From Microbacterium hominis NBRC 15708 (GTDB taxonomy: Bacteria; Actinomycetota; Actinomycetes; Actinomycetales; Microbacteriaceae): DNA of 64,000 bases. The translations under genes and the position numbers were made by a program. The stretch lies in contig NZ_BCWI01000021.1 in NCBI RefSeq assembly GCF_001592125.1, positions 1-64,000 on the forward strand, written 5' to 3'. Below, in pieces: positions 16,882-25,839 of the stretch (positions are counted from its first letter, which is position 1; every line of letters begins with the position of its first letter). The notes beneath the pieces were generated by a model. The model was not told the DNA's origin and made no database searches. It was given only the letters and a program-made list of their open reading frames with translations.

Positions 16882-18798
16882 ATGACCCCGAGCCCCGCCC
16901 TCCTGGAGTCCGTGCTGCGCGCGGATCGCCCCTTCGCCCTGATCGCGCGGGATCCCGACACCGTCGAGCTGCTCGTCGGCGATGTCGTCGACGTCGCCCT
17001 GCTCGCCGACATCCCGCTGAGGGATGCGACCGGCGTCCCGCGAGAGGTGCTGGCGCTGGTGCCCTACCGGCAGGTCGTCGAGCGCGGCTTCGCGTGCCAC
17101 GACGACGGCGCGCCGTTGCGCTGCCTCGTCGTCGAGGAGCACACCACGCTCCCCCGCGCCGACGTGCTGGCGGCGCTGCCCACCGCGGCGGTGCCGCTGG
17201 CCGACGCCGGGTTCGACATCTCCGACGACGAGTACGCCGCGATCGTGCGCACCGTCATCGCCGATGAGATCGGTCGCGGCGAGGGCGCGAACTTCGTCAT
17301 CCGGCGCGACTTCACGGCATCCGTCGACACCGATGCCCTCACCGCCGGCCTGACCTGGTTCCGCGCTCTGCTCGAACACGAGCGCGGCGCCTACTGGACC
17401 TTCCTCGTCTCCACCCCCGGCCACCTCGCGGTCGGGGCGAGCCCGGAGGCGCACGTGAGCGCGCAGGCCGGGGCTCCCGCCGGGCCCGGCCACAGCACGG
17501 TGACGATGAACCCGATCTCCGGCACGTTCCGCCACCCGGCCGGCGGGGCCACGGCAGAGACCCTGACGGAGTTCCTCTCGTCCACCAAGGAGACCGAAGA
17601 GCTCTTCATGGTGGTCGACGAGGAGCTCAAGATGATGAGCGCCGTCTGCAGCGACGGGGGCCGCATCACCGGTCCGCATCTCAAGGAGATGTCGCGGTTG
17701 ACGCACACCGAGTACATGCTGCGCGGGACGAGCACGATGGATCCGCGGGACATCCTGCGCGAGACGATGTTCGCCCCGACGGTCACCGGATCGCCCATGC
17801 AGAACGCGTGCACCGTCATCCAGCGACACGAACGCGCTCCGCGCGGCTACTACTCGGGCGTCGCCGCACTGTTCACGCCCACGCCCGGCGGCGGACACGA
17901 CCTCGACGCGCCGATCCTCATCCGCACGGCGTATCTCGTCGACGGCACGCTGCGCGTGCCGGTCGGCGCGACGCTCGTGCGTCACTCCGATCCCGACGGC
18001 GAGGTCGGTGAGACCCATGGAAAGGCCGCGGGCGTGCTGGGCGCCATCGGCGCGGTCGCCCGCGACGTCGTCGCGGAGGCGAGCGCGCTCGACGAAGACG
18101 CGCCCGCCGCCCGGCCTCCCCGCCTCGCCGACGTGCCCGAGATCGCCGCACTGCTGGCCGCGCGCAACGAACGCCTCGCGTCGTTCTGGCTCGAGCCGCA
18201 AGCCGGCGAGATCGCGGGACCGTACTCCGGGCGCACCGCGGTCGTCGTCGACGCCGAAGACCGCTTCACGACGATGCTCGCGCACCAGCTGCGCCACCTC
18301 GGCTTCGCGGTCTCGATCCTCCCGTGGAACGACGCGGATGCCGCGGCCCTCGCGGCCGCCGACCTGGTGGTGGCCGGGCCCGGACCCGGCGACCCGCGTG
18401 ACGACGCCAACGCACGGATCCGGACGATGCGCGCCGTCGTGGCCGACCGGCTGGAGAGCGGCCGCCCCCTGCTGGCCGTCTGCCTGAGCCACCAGATCCT
18501 CGCCGATCGGCTCGGCATCTCCCTGGCCCCGTTGGACGCGCCGCATCAGGGCCTGCAGAAGACGGTCGACGTCTTCGGGGTGCCGGCGTCCATCGGCTTC
18601 TACAACACCTTCACGGCGCGTGTCGAGCCGGGCACCGACGAGATCGGCCGGACGCGGATCTCGGCCGACCCGGCATCCGGCGACGTCTACGCGCTCCGCG
18701 GGCCGGGCTACGCCTCGGTGCAGGGCCACCTCGAGTCGATCCTGTCGCGCGACGGGCTGCGGACCCTCGAGAGCCTCATCGCCGACGCGCTGTCCTGA
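16882..18798 (+). CDS. Fused anthranilate synthase-type enzyme (PhzE-like chorismate aminase + glutamine amidotransferase)
   Basis: The 638-residue protein fuses an N-terminal chorismate-binding domain (about 1-420) to a C-terminal class I glutamine amidotransferase (about 445-635). The synthase half is of the PhzE kind: VERGFACHDDGAPL (about 69-82), GEGANFVIRRDF, GAYWTFLVSTPGHLAVGASP, MNPISGTFRHP (about 209-219), KETEELFMVVDEELKMM and GATLVRHSDP. The amidotransferase has nucleophile Cys about 534 in AVCLSHQ and QGHLES for the His/Glu pair. PhzE makes 2-amino-2-desoxyisochorismate for phenazines, but there are no other phz genes here and the trp attenuator upstream argues that this enzyme supplies anthranilate for tryptophan. 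AAAGG precedes the ATG. Whether it releases pyruvate (anthranilate) or not cannot be read from sequence. Confidence 0.85.
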   Translation: MTPSPALLESVLRADRPFALIARDPDTVELLVGDVVDVALLADIPLRDATGVPREVLALVPYRQVVERGFACHDDGAPLRCLVVEEHTTLPRADVLAALPTAAVPLADAGFDISDDEYAAIVRTVIADEIGRGEGANFVIRRDFTASVDTDALTAGLTWFRALLEHERGAYWTFLVSTPGHLAVGASPEAHVSAQAGAPAGPGHSTVTMNPISGTFRHPAGGATAETLTEFLSSTKETEELFMVVDEELKMMSAVCSDGGRITGPHLKEMSRLTHTEYMLRGTSTMDPRDILRETMFAPTVTGSPMQNACTVIQRHERAPRGYYSGVAALFTPTPGGGHDLDAPILIRTAYLVDGTLRVPVGATLVRHSDPDGEVGETHGKAAGVLGAIGAVARDVVAEASALDEDAPAARPPRLADVPEIAALLAARNERLASFWLEPQAGEIAGPYSGRTAVVVDAEDRFTTMLAHQLRHLGFAVSILPWNDADAAALAAADLVVAGPGPGDPRDDANARIRTMRAVVADRLESGRPLLAVCLSHQILADRLGISLAPLDAPHQGLQKTVDVFGVPASIGFYNTFTARVEPGTDEIGRTRISADPASGDVYALRGPGYASVQGHLESILSRDGLRTLESLIADALS

Positions 18799-18816
18799 AC
18801 CGGGGCGCGAGGACGC

Positions 18817-20130
18817 TCAGCCGAAGATCTTCATCGGGTTGACGATGTCGGCCAGGATGAGGATGCCGCCCATCACGATGAGCGCGATGACGACGACGAA
18901 GGTGACCGGCACGAGCCGTGTCGCGTCGACGGGAGCGGGCGGCGGCCGCCGCCACAGCTTCGCCCAGGCCCGCTTGAGTCCGTCCCAGAGCGCGACGACG
19001 ACGTGCCCGCCGTCCAACGGGAGCAACGGGATGAGGTTGAAGACGAACAGCGCGAGGTTGAGCGATCCGAGCAGACCGAGGATCGTGGCCACCCGGTCGA
19101 GGACGGGCGCGTCGATGGCCGCCGCCTCTCCGGCGAGCCGGCCCACGCCGACGACCGAGAGCGGGCCGTTGGGATCGCGCGGCGCCCCCGTGACCAGGTC
19201 GGACGCCGTCTGGTAGACCCGGACCGGGAGCTGCCACATGATGCCGGCGACCTGGCCGGCCTGCTGCAGCGCGGCGGCGGGCCCGTCCCACAGCGGCTGG
19301 CGCACATAGGCGGTCGCGGCCGTCATCCCGACGAAGCCGACCTCCGCGGTCACCGCCGTGCCGTCCGGACCCGCGATCTGGCGCTGCGCGAGCATCGGCG
19401 TCACACGCAGGGTCTGCTCGACGCCGTCGCGACGGACGACGACGTCGATCGTGCGGTTCGGGGCGGCCTGGATGATCGCCGACGCCTCCTCGAAGGTAGC
19501 GACGGGGGTCCCGTCGACCGACACGAGCTCGTCGCCGGGGCGAAGGCCCGCCGCCGCGGCCGGCGACTGCGGGTCGTCCGCGGTGCAGGCGGTCTGGGTG
19601 GAGCCGGCCGGCAGGACGCATTCGTTGACGGCGGCGACCGTCGTGGTGGCCGTCTGCACCCCGATCCCGCTGAACACGATGGCGAACAGCAGCATCGCGA
19701 GCAGCAGGTTCATGACGGGGCCGCCCAGCATGATGACGACCCGCTTCCACACGGGCAGCGCGTGGAACGTGCCCGTGCTGTCGTCTCCGGCGATCGTCTC
19801 GTCATTGGCGGCGCGGGCGTCCTGCACCATCGTGGCGAAGAACCCGCCCCCCGCCTTGCCCGCGGCACCGCCCACCGCGGCGCGGGCACGCGACCGCGGG
19901 TACATCCCCGCCATCGAGATGTAGCCGCCCAACGGCACGGCCTTCACGCCGTACTCGGTCTCGCCGATGCGACGCGACCACAGCGTCGGTCCGAAGCCCA
20001 CCATGTACTGCCCGACGCGGACGCCGAAGCGCTTCGCGGGAACGAGATGACCGATCTCGTGCAGGGCGATGGATGCGGCGAGTCCCACGACAAGCAGCAG
20101 GACGCCGACGATGAAGGCGATGACGGTCAC
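18817..20130 (-). CDS. rip1: Site-2 protease (M50 family, RseP/Rip1-type) membrane zinc metalloprotease
   Basis: Intramembrane protease that cleaves transmembrane anti-sigma factors or other membrane proteins. The 437-residue protein has HEIGH at 24-28 in the first helix (zinc ligands and catalytic Glu), an FGVRVGQYMVGFGP segment, a PDZ domain (about 180-260; SPAAAAGLRPGDELVSVDG), and the third zinc-ligand motif NLIPLLPLDGGHVVVALWDG near the third helix. It ends with a terminal membrane helix. Length agrees with Rip1 (about 404 aa). GTG at 20130 has TAGCCT eight bases upstream and no Shine-Dalgarno. The neighbouring genes ispG and dxr are its usual partners, here displaced. Confidence 0.94.
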   Translation of the reverse strand: MTVIAFIVGVLLLVVGLAASIALHEIGHLVPAKRFGVRVGQYMVGFGPTLWSRRIGETEYGVKAVPLGGYISMAGMYPRSRARAAVGGAAGKAGGGFFATMVQDARAANDETIAGDDSTGTFHALPVWKRVVIMLGGPVMNLLLAMLLFAIVFSGIGVQTATTTVAAVNECVLPAGSTQTACTADDPQSPAAAAGLRPGDELVSVDGTPVATFEEASAIIQAAPNRTIDVVVRRDGVEQTLRVTPMLAQRQIAGPDGTAVTAEVGFVGMTAATAYVRQPLWDGPAAALQQAGQVAGIMWQLPVRVYQTASDLVTGAPRDPNGPLSVVGVGRLAGEAAAIDAPVLDRVATILGLLGSLNLALFVFNLIPLLPLDGGHVVVALWDGLKRAWAKLWRRPPPAPVDATRLVPVTFVVVIALIVMGGILILADIVNPMKIFG

Positions 20131-20189
20131 GAGCGAACAGGCTACCCGCCACCGCTTTGAGTTTGCTCAGTCCGCGCCCCGGCCCCCGG

Positions 20190-20195
20190 TAGGCT
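20190..20195 (+). promoter_or_regulatory. Candidate -10 box, leaderless membrane protein gene
   Basis: TAGGCT ends six bases before the GTG at 20202, with no Shine-Dalgarno sequence. Confidence 0.4.
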
Positions 20196-20201
20196 CGACG
20201 T

Positions 20202-20792
20202 GTGCCCGAACGCCCGATGACCCGCCGGCTGCGGGCCCTGCGCGGGACGGCGGCGGCGGCGATCGCGACGACCCTCGCCTCGACCGGGCACACGTTCGGC
20301 GGCGGGGCCGCGCCGTCGCTGTGGCTGCTGGTCGCCGTGACCGTCCTGGCGGCGCCGCTCGCGGTCGCGATGGTCGGACGACGGCGCAGCCTTCCGCGGC
20401 TGGCGGCCGCCATCGCGACGGCCCAGATCGCCCTGCACACGGCGTTCGCCGTCGTCGGCGGCGCCGCACCGGTCACCCCCGCCGGGCACGAGCACGTGAT
20501 GCCGGGCGTCGCGATCGGGGTCGCGACGACCCACGCCGGCGGGCATCTGACGGCCGCCATGCTGATCGGCCACCTGGTGGCCGCCCTCGTGACGATCGCG
20601 CTCGTCGCCTACGGCGAACGACTGCTCGCGATGATCGCGCGCGGCGTCCGTCGCCTCCTCGCCCGGACCGGCGTGACGGCGCCCGGACCGCGTCCCCGCG
20701 CGCACGCCGCCCCGACCGACCGGCGCATCGCCCTCCCGCTCTTCCTGCTGTCCGCTCTTCGTCGACGGGGGCCGCCGGCGTTCGCACGCTGA
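20202..20792 (+). CDS. Small multi-pass membrane protein, unknown function
   Basis: A 196-residue hydrophobic protein with about four membrane segments (about 33-58, 68-92, 100-120 and 122-145), several His residues near the membrane faces (STGHTF, GHEHVMPG, TTHAGGH) and an Arg-rich C-terminal tail. I do not recognise the family. It is followed after 87 bp by a YcnI-like (DUF1775) gene; small membrane proteins with histidines in this position often accompany copper-handling genes, so a role in copper acquisition or tolerance is a guess. GTG at 20202 is chosen because of the TAGGCT hexamer; ATG at 20217 is the alternative. Confidence 0.7.
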   Translation: MPERPMTRRLRALRGTAAAAIATTLASTGHTFGGGAAPSLWLLVAVTVLAAPLAVAMVGRRRSLPRLAAAIATAQIALHTAFAVVGGAAPVTPAGHEHVMPGVAIGVATTHAGGHLTAAMLIGHLVAALVTIALVAYGERLLAMIARGVRRLLARTGVTAPGPRPRAHAAPTDRRIALPLFLLSALRRRGPPAFAR

Positions 20793-20879
20793 GCACCGCC
20801 GCACACGCGGCACCCGCGGCGCACGCGCCGCCCCGTCACCGCGGCATCCCGCCGCACCACGTACAGAAAGAGCACCCTG

Positions 20880-21581
20880 ATGACCGTCACCACCCGTTCG
20901 CGCCGTCGCACCCGCCTCGCCGCCGGCCTCATCGCCGGCGCAGCCCTCGTCCTCGCCGCCCCGCTGGCCGCGTCCGCGCATGTCCACGTGACCCCCGACG
21001 AATCGTCGGCCGGCACGACCACCCGCCTCGCGTTCTCCTTCAGCCACGGCTGCGAGGACTCCCCGACCACCGCCGTGAAGATCACGGTGCCGCAGGGCAT
21101 CGACGGGGTGAAGCCCGTGCTGGACGGCGCCTGGACGATCTCCCGTGAGCTGAACACCGACGGCATCCCCACGAGCGTCACGTTCACGGCCGTGACCCCC
21201 GTCGAGTCGGGCGTCGCGGCATCCGTCGCCCTCGACGTGATCTTCTCCTCCAGCGCCGCGAACACGTCGGTCGCCTTCCCCGTCCTGCAGACCTGCGCGA
21301 CGGGATCGACCGACTGGTCGGAGGTCGCCGCCGAGGGACAGACCGAGGACGACCTGGCCGCCCCGGCACCGGTCGTCGCGGTCGGCGCCGTCTCCGCGGA
21401 CGGCGGAGAGCACGGCCATGACGCCTCGACGACCGAGGAGCACGCCGACGCCGACACGCACGCGTCGACGGATGCCGCGGCACCGGCAGACGCCGATCCC
21501 GTCGCCCGCTGGCTGAGCGGAGGGGCCCTGGTCGCGGCGCTCGCGGCCCTCGCCGTGGCCCTCTTCCGACGCCGCGCCTGA
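20880..21581 (+). CDS. YcnI family (DUF1775) copper-associated membrane-anchored protein
   Basis: The 233-residue protein has a cleavable signal peptide ending AASAHVHV, so the mature N-terminus would begin with a histidine (HVHVTPDESSAG). This is the family's copper-binding N-terminal His, as in B. subtilis YcnI. The DUF1775 domain covers about 34-160 (FSHGCEDSPTTAVKITVPQG, GAWTISREL), followed by an acidic, His-containing linker (about 175-210) and a C-terminal membrane helix (about 211-229) with an RRRA tail. It is an exported, membrane-bound protein probably involved in copper handling. It follows the small membrane protein on the same strand, likely one transcript. Confidence 0.88.
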   Translation: MTVTTRSRRRTRLAAGLIAGAALVLAAPLAASAHVHVTPDESSAGTTTRLAFSFSHGCEDSPTTAVKITVPQGIDGVKPVLDGAWTISRELNTDGIPTSVTFTAVTPVESGVAASVALDVIFSSSAANTSVAFPVLQTCATGSTDWSEVAAEGQTEDDLAAPAPVVAVGAVSADGGEHGHDASTTEEHADADTHASTDAAAPADADPVARWLSGGALVAALAALAVALFRRRA

Positions 21582-21607
21582 CCCCCGGTCGGCGCGACCT
21601 CTCACCC

Positions 21608-21645
21608 GCGGCCGGGCGGCGGATTCGACCCCGTTGCCCGGCCGC
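21608..21645 (+). terminator. Hairpin after the YcnI gene
   Basis: GCGGCCGGGC (21608-21617) and GCCCGGCCGC (21636-21645) form a perfect 10-bp stem 27 bp after the YcnI stop codon. The tract after it (TCTCAAC) is only weakly T-rich, so it may be a terminator or an RNA-stabilising structure. Confidence 0.5.
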
Positions 21646-21711
21646 TCTCAACGAGCCGCGATAGAGGGCACATAGTTTTCACATAACTCCATGCGCGAGC
21701 ATGGGGGGATC

Positions 21712-23361
21712 ATGACACCCGACATCGAGAGCACCCTGCCCCCGACGCTTCGCCCCGATCAGCCGCCGCAGAGGAGACTGATCGACCTCGTCGATCGCTT
21801 CGGCGGAGAGCTGCGCGCCGGAGACGGCGACACCGTGTTGCGCGGGATCACGCTGTCCACCAACGATCTGCGCCCCGGTGAGGCGTTCGTCGCCCTGCCC
21901 GGCACCCATCAGCACGGTGCCGAGTTCACGAGCGCGGCGGCCTCCCTCGACGCGGCGGCGATCATCACCGACGAGGAGGGTGCGTGCCTCGTCCGCGATG
22001 CGGCGCTGTCTCCCACGCTGCCGGTGGCCGTCTTCCCCGATCCCCGCGGCACCCTCGGTGCCATGTCGGCATGGGTCTACGGCACCGACCGCGACCTGCC
22101 GACCCTCCTCGCCGTCACCGGCACGAACGGCAAGACCAGCGTCTCGCACCTGCTGAAAGCGATCCTCGAGCAGATGGGGGTGGTCGCCGGACTGTCGTCC
22201 ACCGCCGAGCGCCACATCGGCCCCGAGGTGATCACGTCGCGCCTGACCACGCCCGAGGCCAGCGAGTTCCACGCCCTCCTCGCCCTCATGCGCGAGCGCG
22301 GCGTCGAGGCCGTGGCCGACGAGGTCAGCGCTCAGGCCCTCGACCGCCACCGTGTGGACGGCATCGTCTTCGACGTCGCGGGCTTCACCAACCTGACCCA
22401 CGACCACCTGGACGACTTCGGCGACATGGAGACCTACTTCCAGGCCAAGCTTCCCCTGTTCACCCCGGAGCGCAGCCGGAGGGCGGTCGTCAGCCTCGAC
22501 TCGGAGTACGGGCCGCAGCTGGTCGCCGCCGCGACGGTGCCGACGACGACCATCACGACGCCGGCGATCGCGGCCGTGCCGGCATCCGCCGATTGGACCG
22601 TGGAGATCTCCGCGGAACGCCAGAACGGCACGACCTTCTCGCTGCGGGGTCCCGGCGGGCAGGCGCTGGAGACGACCGTGCCGGTGATCGGGCGGCACAT
22701 GGCGTCCAACGCGGGGCTCGCGATCGTGATGCTCGTCGAGGCCGGGTACGAATGGTCGCGGATCCACGCCGCGCTCGACGGTCGCCGCATCGAGGCCGCC
22801 GTCCCCGGACGCACGCAGCGCGTCTCCGGGGATGCCGGGCCGGCGGTCTACGTCGACTTCGGGCACTCCCCGGACGCCTTCGACAAGACGCTGGCCGCGG
22901 TCCGGAGGGTCACCCCCGGGCGGGTGCTGATGCTGTTCGGCGCCGACGGCGACCGCGACACGACCAAGCGCTTCGACATGGGCCGCACGGCGGCGCTGGG
23001 CAGCGACATCCTCATCATCACGGATCACCATCCGCGTCACGAGGATCCGGACCAGATCCGCGCGGCGCTGCTGACGGGGGCCCGGGCGGCGATGTCCCGC
23101 GCCGAGATCCTGGAGATCTCCCCGCCCGAGCGCGCGATCGTCGAGGCCGTGAGCCGGGTCGGCGACGGCGACGCGATCCTCTGGGCGGGGCCCGGCCACC
23201 AGGACTACCGCGACATCCGCGGCGTCCGCACGCCCTACTCGGCGCGCGAGCTCGCCCGCCGAGCGCTCGACGCGGCGGGCTGGCCCGCCCCCGCACCGAC
23301 GTGGACGGTGCCCTACCCCGCCGACTCCATCACACCATCGGATCCGACGCGGCCGTTCTGA
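21712..23361 (+). CDS. Stand-alone MurE-like Mur ligase
   Basis: A 549-residue Mur ligase: N-terminal UDP-binding domain (NDLRPGEAFVALPGTHQHGA, about 51-70), ATPase domain with the P-loop TGTNGKTSVSHLL (about 135-147), FTNLTHDHLDDFGDMETYF and the QAKLPLF segment with the lysine that is normally carbamylated, and a C-terminal domain with YVDFGHSPDAFDKTLAAVR and FGADGDRD. The best match is MurE, which adds the third residue to the peptidoglycan stem peptide. However, the substrate motif read as DNPR in DAP-adding enzymes is DHHPR here (about 438-442), and DYAHTPD is DFGHSPD, and the gene is outside a dcw cluster. It may be a second, divergent Mur ligase. Start chosen at ATG 21712 with GGGGGG upstream. 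Confidence 0.85.
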   Translation: MTPDIESTLPPTLRPDQPPQRRLIDLVDRFGGELRAGDGDTVLRGITLSTNDLRPGEAFVALPGTHQHGAEFTSAAASLDAAAIITDEEGACLVRDAALSPTLPVAVFPDPRGTLGAMSAWVYGTDRDLPTLLAVTGTNGKTSVSHLLKAILEQMGVVAGLSSTAERHIGPEVITSRLTTPEASEFHALLALMRERGVEAVADEVSAQALDRHRVDGIVFDVAGFTNLTHDHLDDFGDMETYFQAKLPLFTPERSRRAVVSLDSEYGPQLVAAATVPTTTITTPAIAAVPASADWTVEISAERQNGTTFSLRGPGGQALETTVPVIGRHMASNAGLAIVMLVEAGYEWSRIHAALDGRRIEAAVPGRTQRVSGDAGPAVYVDFGHSPDAFDKTLAAVRRVTPGRVLMLFGADGDRDTTKRFDMGRTAALGSDILIITDHHPRHEDPDQIRAALLTGARAAMSRAEILEISPPERAIVEAVSRVGDGDAILWAGPGHQDYRDIRGVRTPYSARELARRALDAAGWPAPAPTWTVPYPADSITPSDPTRPF

Positions 23362-23397
23362 GCTCCGCTCGGGCTCTCTCGCGAGGCGCTTCCCCTT

Positions 23398-23412
23398 TGT
23401 GGCCTGACCACA
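23398..23412 (+). promoter_or_regulatory. Distal palindromic operator of pflB
   Basis: TGTGGCCTGACCACA is an inverted repeat with one mismatch and a one-base centre, 67 bp upstream (centre to centre) of a perfect copy. The TGGTC-N-GACCA core is the type bound by FadR/PdhR/LldR-like GntR regulators. Confidence 0.6.
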
Positions 23413-23464
23413 TTGCGGGCGGCGCCTCGCGCGCTTCTCCTGTCGACTTCCTCCACAGTCCCGT

Positions 23465-23479
23465 TGTGGTCTGACCACA
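23465..23479 (+). promoter_or_regulatory. Proximal palindromic operator of pflB, overlapping the promoter
   Basis: TGTGGTCTGACCACA is a perfect 7-bp inverted repeat around a single T. It lies between the likely -35 region and TATGCT (23485-23490), the best -10 candidate for pflB, so a bound regulator would block RNA polymerase. Two copies upstream of one gene suggest cooperative or looping control. Confidence 0.65.
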
Positions 23480-23555
23480 GGTCGTATGCTGGGGTCACGA
23501 CCCGACCACGGATGGGTGGACGGGCCGCTCCCACGAGGATCTGAGGAAGCGAATC

Positions 23556-25817
23556 ATGACCACCGTCACCCCCTCCGCACAGGACACGCAGCCCGCCGCC
23601 TGGAACGGTTTCACCACCGGCCCCTGGCAGGACGCGATCGACGTGCGCGACTTCATCCAGCGCAATTACACGCCCTACCTCGGGGACGCCTCGTTTCTGA
23701 CGGGAGCGACGGCGCGCACCACCCGGGTCTGGGACACGCTGTCGGCGATGTTCCCCGTCGAGCGTGAGAAGGGCATCTACGACGTCGACGCGCACACGCC
23801 CGCCGGCATCACGGCCCACGGTCCCGGCTACATCGCGAAGGACGACGAGGTCATCGTCGGCCTGCAGACCGACGCGCCGCTCAAGCGCGCCATCATGCCC
23901 AACGGCGGATGGCGCATGGTCGAGGGCGCGCTGAACACGTACGGGTACGAGGTCGACGAGACGCTGAAGGAGATCTTCACGACGTACCGCAAGACGCACA
24001 ACGAGGCGGTCTTCGACGCGTACTCCCCCAACGTCCGCGCCGCCCGCAGCTCGCACGTGATCACCGGACTGCCCGACGCGTACGGCCGCGGACGCATCAT
24101 CGGCGACTACCGCCGCGTCGCGCTCTACGGCGTGGACCAGCTCATCGCCGCGAAGCAGGTCGACAAGCTCGGGCTCGACACGACGCCGTTCAGCGAGGAG
24201 GTCGTCCGCATGCGCGAGGAGCACGCGGAGCAGATCCGCGCGCTCGGCGAGCTGAAGCAGATGGCCGCGTCGTACGGCTACGACATCTCCGGTCCGGCGA
24301 CGACGGCGCGCGAGGCCGTGCAGTGGCTGTACTTCGGCTACCTCGCCGCCGTGAAGGAGCAGAACGGCGCCGCGATGTCGCTCGGGCGCACCTCGACGTT
24401 CCTCGACGTGTTCATCGAGCGCGATCTCGAAGCCGGGCTCATCACCGAGTCCGAGGCCCAGGAGATCATCGACGACTTCGTCATCAAGCTGCGCATCGTC
24501 CGCTTCCTGCGCACCCCCGAGTACGACAGCCTCTTCTCGGGCGACCCGACATGGGTCACCGAGACCATCGGCGGCATGGGCGAGGACGGGCGCCCGCTCG
24601 TCACGAAGAACTCCTTCCGCTTCCTCCAGACGCTCTACAACCTGGGCCCGGCCCCCGAGCCCAACATGACCGTGTTCTGGAGCCCCGAGCTGCCGCAGGG
24701 GTTCAAGGACTACTGCGCCCGCGTGTCGATCGACACCTCGGCCGTGCAGTACGAGTCCGACGAGATCATCCGCCCGGCGTGGGGGGATGACGCGGCCATC
24801 GCGTGCTGCGTGAGCCCCATGCGCGTCGGCAAGCAGATGCAGTTCTTCGGCGCCCGCGTGAACCTCGCCAAGACGCTCCTGTACGCGATCAACGGCGGAC
24901 GCGACGAGGTGACCGGCAAGCAGGTCTCGCCGGTCGCGGCGCCCGTCGGCGACGGCCCCCTCGACTTCGACGACGTCATGGAACGCTTCGACAAGACGAT
25001 GGACTGGCTGGCCGAGACGTACGTGGAGGCCCTCAACTGCATCCACTGGTCGCACGACAAGTACGCGTACGAGCGGATCGAGATGGCCCTGCACGACAAG
25101 GACGTGCTGCGCACGATGGCCTGCGGCATCGCCGGACTCTCGGTCGCGGCGGACTCGCTGGCGGCGATCAAGTACGCCACGGTGACCCCCGTCCGCGACG
25201 AGCGCGGCATCGTCGTCGACTACCTCACCGAGGGTGACTTCCCGAGTTACGGCAACGACGACGACCGGGCCGACCAGATCGCCGTCGGCCTCGTGGAGAG
25301 CTTCATGTCGAAGATCCGCCGTCACCCGATGTACCGGGGCGCCCTGCCCACGCAGTCGGTGCTCACGATCACCTCGAACGTCGTCTACGGCAAGGCGACG
25401 GGCAACACGCCCGACGGTCGCCGCGCCGGCGAGCCGTTCGCCCCGGGCGCCAACCCGATGAACGGTCGCGACACGCACGGCATGCTGGCGTCGGCACTGT
25501 CGGTCGCCAAGATCCCGTACGCGCAGGCGCAGGACGGCATCTCGCTGACCAACACGGTCGTGCCGAGCGGGCTGGGACGCACGACGGACGAGCAGGTGCG
25601 CAACCTGGCGGGCCTCCTCGACGCCTACGTCGGCTCGCACGGTTACCACATGAACGTCAACGTGCTGAACCGCGAGACGCTCGAGGACGCCATGGAGCAC
25701 CCGGAGAACTACCCGCAGCTGACCATCCGGGTCTCCGGCTACGCCGTCAACTTCGTGCGCCTCACCCGTGAGCAGCAGTTGGACGTCCTGTCGCGGACCT
25801 TCCACGGCTCGATGTGA
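23556..25817 (+). CDS. pflB: Formate C-acetyltransferase (pyruvate formate-lyase)
   Basis: Glycyl-radical enzyme converting pyruvate and CoA to acetyl-CoA and formate, oxygen-sensitive in its active form. The 753-residue length equals that of typical PflB (about 760). Visible catalytic parts: [19 protein letters not shown] (about 413-431) with the adjacent catalytic Cys pair, and the C-terminal glycyl-radical loop [14 protein letters not shown] (about 724-737; Gly about 728) near the end. The N-terminus has the family text [27 protein letters not shown] lies upstream of the ATG at 23556. pflA follows 22 bp downstream. Two palindromic operators upstream suggest tight control. The gene implies fermentative or microaerobic capacity. 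Confidence 0.97.
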   Translation: MTTVTPSAQDTQPAAWNGFTTGPWQDAIDVRDFIQRNYTPYLGDASFLTGATARTTRVWDTLSAMFPVEREKGIYDVDAHTPAGITAHGPGYIAKDDEVIVGLQTDAPLKRAIMPNGGWRMVEGALNTYGYEVDETLKEIFTTYRKTHNEAVFDAYSPNVRAARSSHVITGLPDAYGRGRIIGDYRRVALYGVDQLIAAKQVDKLGLDTTPFSEEVVRMREEHAEQIRALGELKQMAASYGYDISGPATTAREAVQWLYFGYLAAVKEQNGAAMSLGRTSTFLDVFIERDLEAGLITESEAQEIIDDFVIKLRIVRFLRTPEYDSLFSGDPTWVTETIGGMGEDGRPLVTKNSFRFLQTLYNLGPAPEPNMTVFWSPELPQGFKDYCARVSIDTSAVQYESDEIIRPAWGDDAAIACCVSPMRVGKQMQFFGARVNLAKTLLYAINGGRDEVTGKQVSPVAAPVGDGPLDFDDVMERFDKTMDWLAETYVEALNCIHWSHDKYAYERIEMALHDKDVLRTMACGIAGLSVAADSLAAIKYATVTPVRDERGIVVDYLTEGDFPSYGNDDDRADQIAVGLVESFMSKIRRHPMYRGALPTQSVLTITSNVVYGKATGNTPDGRRAGEPFAPGANPMNGRDTHGMLASALSVAKIPYAQAQDGISLTNTVVPSGLGRTTDEQVRNLAGLLDAYVGSHGYHMNVNVLNRETLEDAMEHPENYPQLTIRVSGYAVNFVRLTREQQLDVLSRTFHGSM

Positions 25818-25839
25818 CCCCCGAGAGAAGCTGAGGACC

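Noticed and set aside
16882-18798. Phenazine biosynthesis cluster
   Set aside because: Only the PhzE-like gene is present; no phzA/B, D, F or G homologues surround it and the leader is a tryptophan attenuator.
23398-23479. CRP/FNR binding sites upstream of pflB
   Set aside because: The arms are TGTGGTC/GACCACA with a one-base centre; CRP needs TGTGA-N6-TCACA and FNR TTGAT-N4-ATCAA, which do not fit.
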